Shown here: positions 63,415 through 64,000 of the stretch, in pieces
How positions within the stretch are numbered: position 1 is the first letter of the stretch
How the letters are laid out: the number at the start of each line of letters is the position of its first letter
Assembly: GCA_035772405.1 (NCBI GenBank)
Contig: JAYKKM010000382.1
Coordinates: 277,501-341,500, forward strand
Reading direction: 5' to 3'
DNA: 64,000 nt
Source of the DNA: Chrysogorgia sp. JL179-B06
Lineage: Eukaryota; Cnidaria; Anthozoa; Scleralcyonacea; Chrysogorgiidae
The notes under the pieces: generated by a model
What the model was told of the DNA's origin: nothing
What the model saw: the letters and a program-made list of their open reading frames with translations, nothing else
Database searches by the model: none
Translations under genes and position numbers: made by a program

Positions 63415-64000
63415 ATGGAACTCGGTGTGGAAACAGAGCAAGGGTTGAGAGACATCTATTATAATCCCAAGACAGGGTACACTGGTGCAGAGAGGCTGTA
63501 TCAAAGTGCATTGGGAGACGGATTGAAAGTAACTAGAAAAACAGTGAAAGAATGGTTGACAGCGCAGGACACCTACACTAGGTACAAACCTATTGTGAGA
63601 AGACATAAATTCCGCGCTACCCTCGTCGGATTTCTTGGTGAAGAGCTTCAAATGGATTTAGTGGACATGAGTAAGTATTCAAAACAGAACGGAGGTTATT
63701 ATTGGATATTGACAGGCATTGAAATATTGAGTAGATACGCTTTTGGCATTGCAGTTTATAGAAAAGACACTAAGAGCATGACTAAGGCTGTTGGAGAGTT
63801 GTTGAGTGACTTTAAAGATCGGTTTGGGACCACACCTAAGTTAGCGCAATTCGATGATGGACTTGAGTTCTACAACGTTGGTGTGAAAAGTTTGTTGAGA
63901 GAACATGGTGTTGAATATTTCAGCACTAAGAGCGATAAAAAGGCTGCTGTTGTTGAGCGTTTTAATAGAAGTCTGAAGAGCATTATGTGGAAGCACTTTT
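63415..64000 (+). CDS. Retroviral-type integrase of the Polinton-like element (partial)
   Basis: Open from Met 63415 to the window edge (195 residues seen). After a helical N-terminal region the rve core shows ELQMDLVDMSKYS (D81), LAQFDDGLEFYN (D147) and AAVVERFNRSLK (E181), spaced as in DDE integrases. The D-L-x-D-M and ERFNRxLK wording is characteristic of Maverick/Polinton integrases, which insert the linear DNA into the host genome. The C-terminal chromodomain-like part, if any, lies beyond the window. Confidence 0.9.
   Translation, partial: MELGVETEQGLRDIYYNPKTGYTGAERLYQSALGDGLKVTRKTVKEWLTAQDTYTRYKPIVRRHKFRATLVGFLGEELQMDLVDMSKYSKQNGGYYWILTGIEILSRYAFGIAVYRKDTKSMTKAVGELLSDFKDRFGTTPKLAQFDDGLEFYNVGVKSLLREHGVEYFSTKSDKKAAVVERFNRSLKSIMWKHF

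Larger units (their letters stand above)
51300..64000. mobile_element. Polinton/Maverick or adintovirus-like element (partial, runs off the window)
   Basis: A dense, mostly intronless gene block has type B DNA polymerase at the left and a retroviral-type integrase at the right edge, the defining pair of Polintons and adintoviruses. Genes are grouped in strand blocks with overlaps or gaps of a few bases, unlike the host sequence. The left terminus cannot be fixed without its partner TIR. Double jelly-roll capsid, packaging ATPase and adenain-type protease are not seen and would be expected beyond 64000. Confidence 0.85.

Overview
The window is eukaryotic, almost certainly from a marine invertebrate and most likely a cnidarian. 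The DNA is AT-rich and intron-bearing, holds TTAGGG-type interstitial telomere motifs, and is dominated by transposon families common in cnidarian genomes. The species call is an inference. Only one ordinary host gene is recognisable: an MFSD6-type major facilitator transporter on the plus strand. Its long first coding exon (9704-10966) and last coding exon (43346-43551) join in phase 1 across an intron of about 32.4 kb, and most of the window is what has accumulated in that intron.

1-9700: no genes. There is a degenerate AACACGC array, a duplicated ~228-bp block, and a very large hexanucleotide landscape. (CCTTAT)n/(CCTTGT)n at 2682-6096 and (GATAAG)n with variants at 6597-7990 face each other across a ~490-bp imperfect palindrome. 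A 21-bp tandem repeat, AT arrays and a small palindrome follow.

10967-43345, the transporter intron. (a) A non-autonomous DNA transposon with 9-bp target duplication (11976-13121). (b) A full BEL/Pao LTR retrotransposon (13667-19913) with identical 176-bp LTRs but several frame breaks, lying in the loop of an older fold-back element. (c) A head-to-tail series of three Helentron-type units (22208-39007) in a T|T target. Its first unit is split by a 12.06-kb IS3EU-like DNA transposon (22369-34427, 6-bp duplication CACATG). That transposon carries two apparently intact convergent genes, a nine-exon HECT E3 ligase and a three-exon integrase-type transposase. The terminal inverted repeat itself encodes the first exon of both, so the two proteins share the same 46 N-terminal residues. 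A further Helentron-type unit sits in intron 1 of the HECT gene, and its empty site is preserved in the other terminal repeat. (d) MITEs, including a Harbinger-like one with paralogous empty sites.

43552-51300: MITEs, fold-back repeats and two tRNA-Leu-derived sequences; no genes.

51300-64000 (window end): part of a Polinton/Maverick or adintovirus-like element. It has protein-primed type B DNA polymerase (minus strand, frame-broken), small membrane proteins, a type II thymidine kinase, a Bro-N + VRR-NUC-like + zinc-finger fusion, a phage-fibre-like protein, two paralogous probable structural proteins, very small basic and potentially myristoylated proteins, and a retroviral-type integrase cut by the window end. 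The capsid, ATPase and protease genes expected of such an element are not in the window and may lie beyond it.
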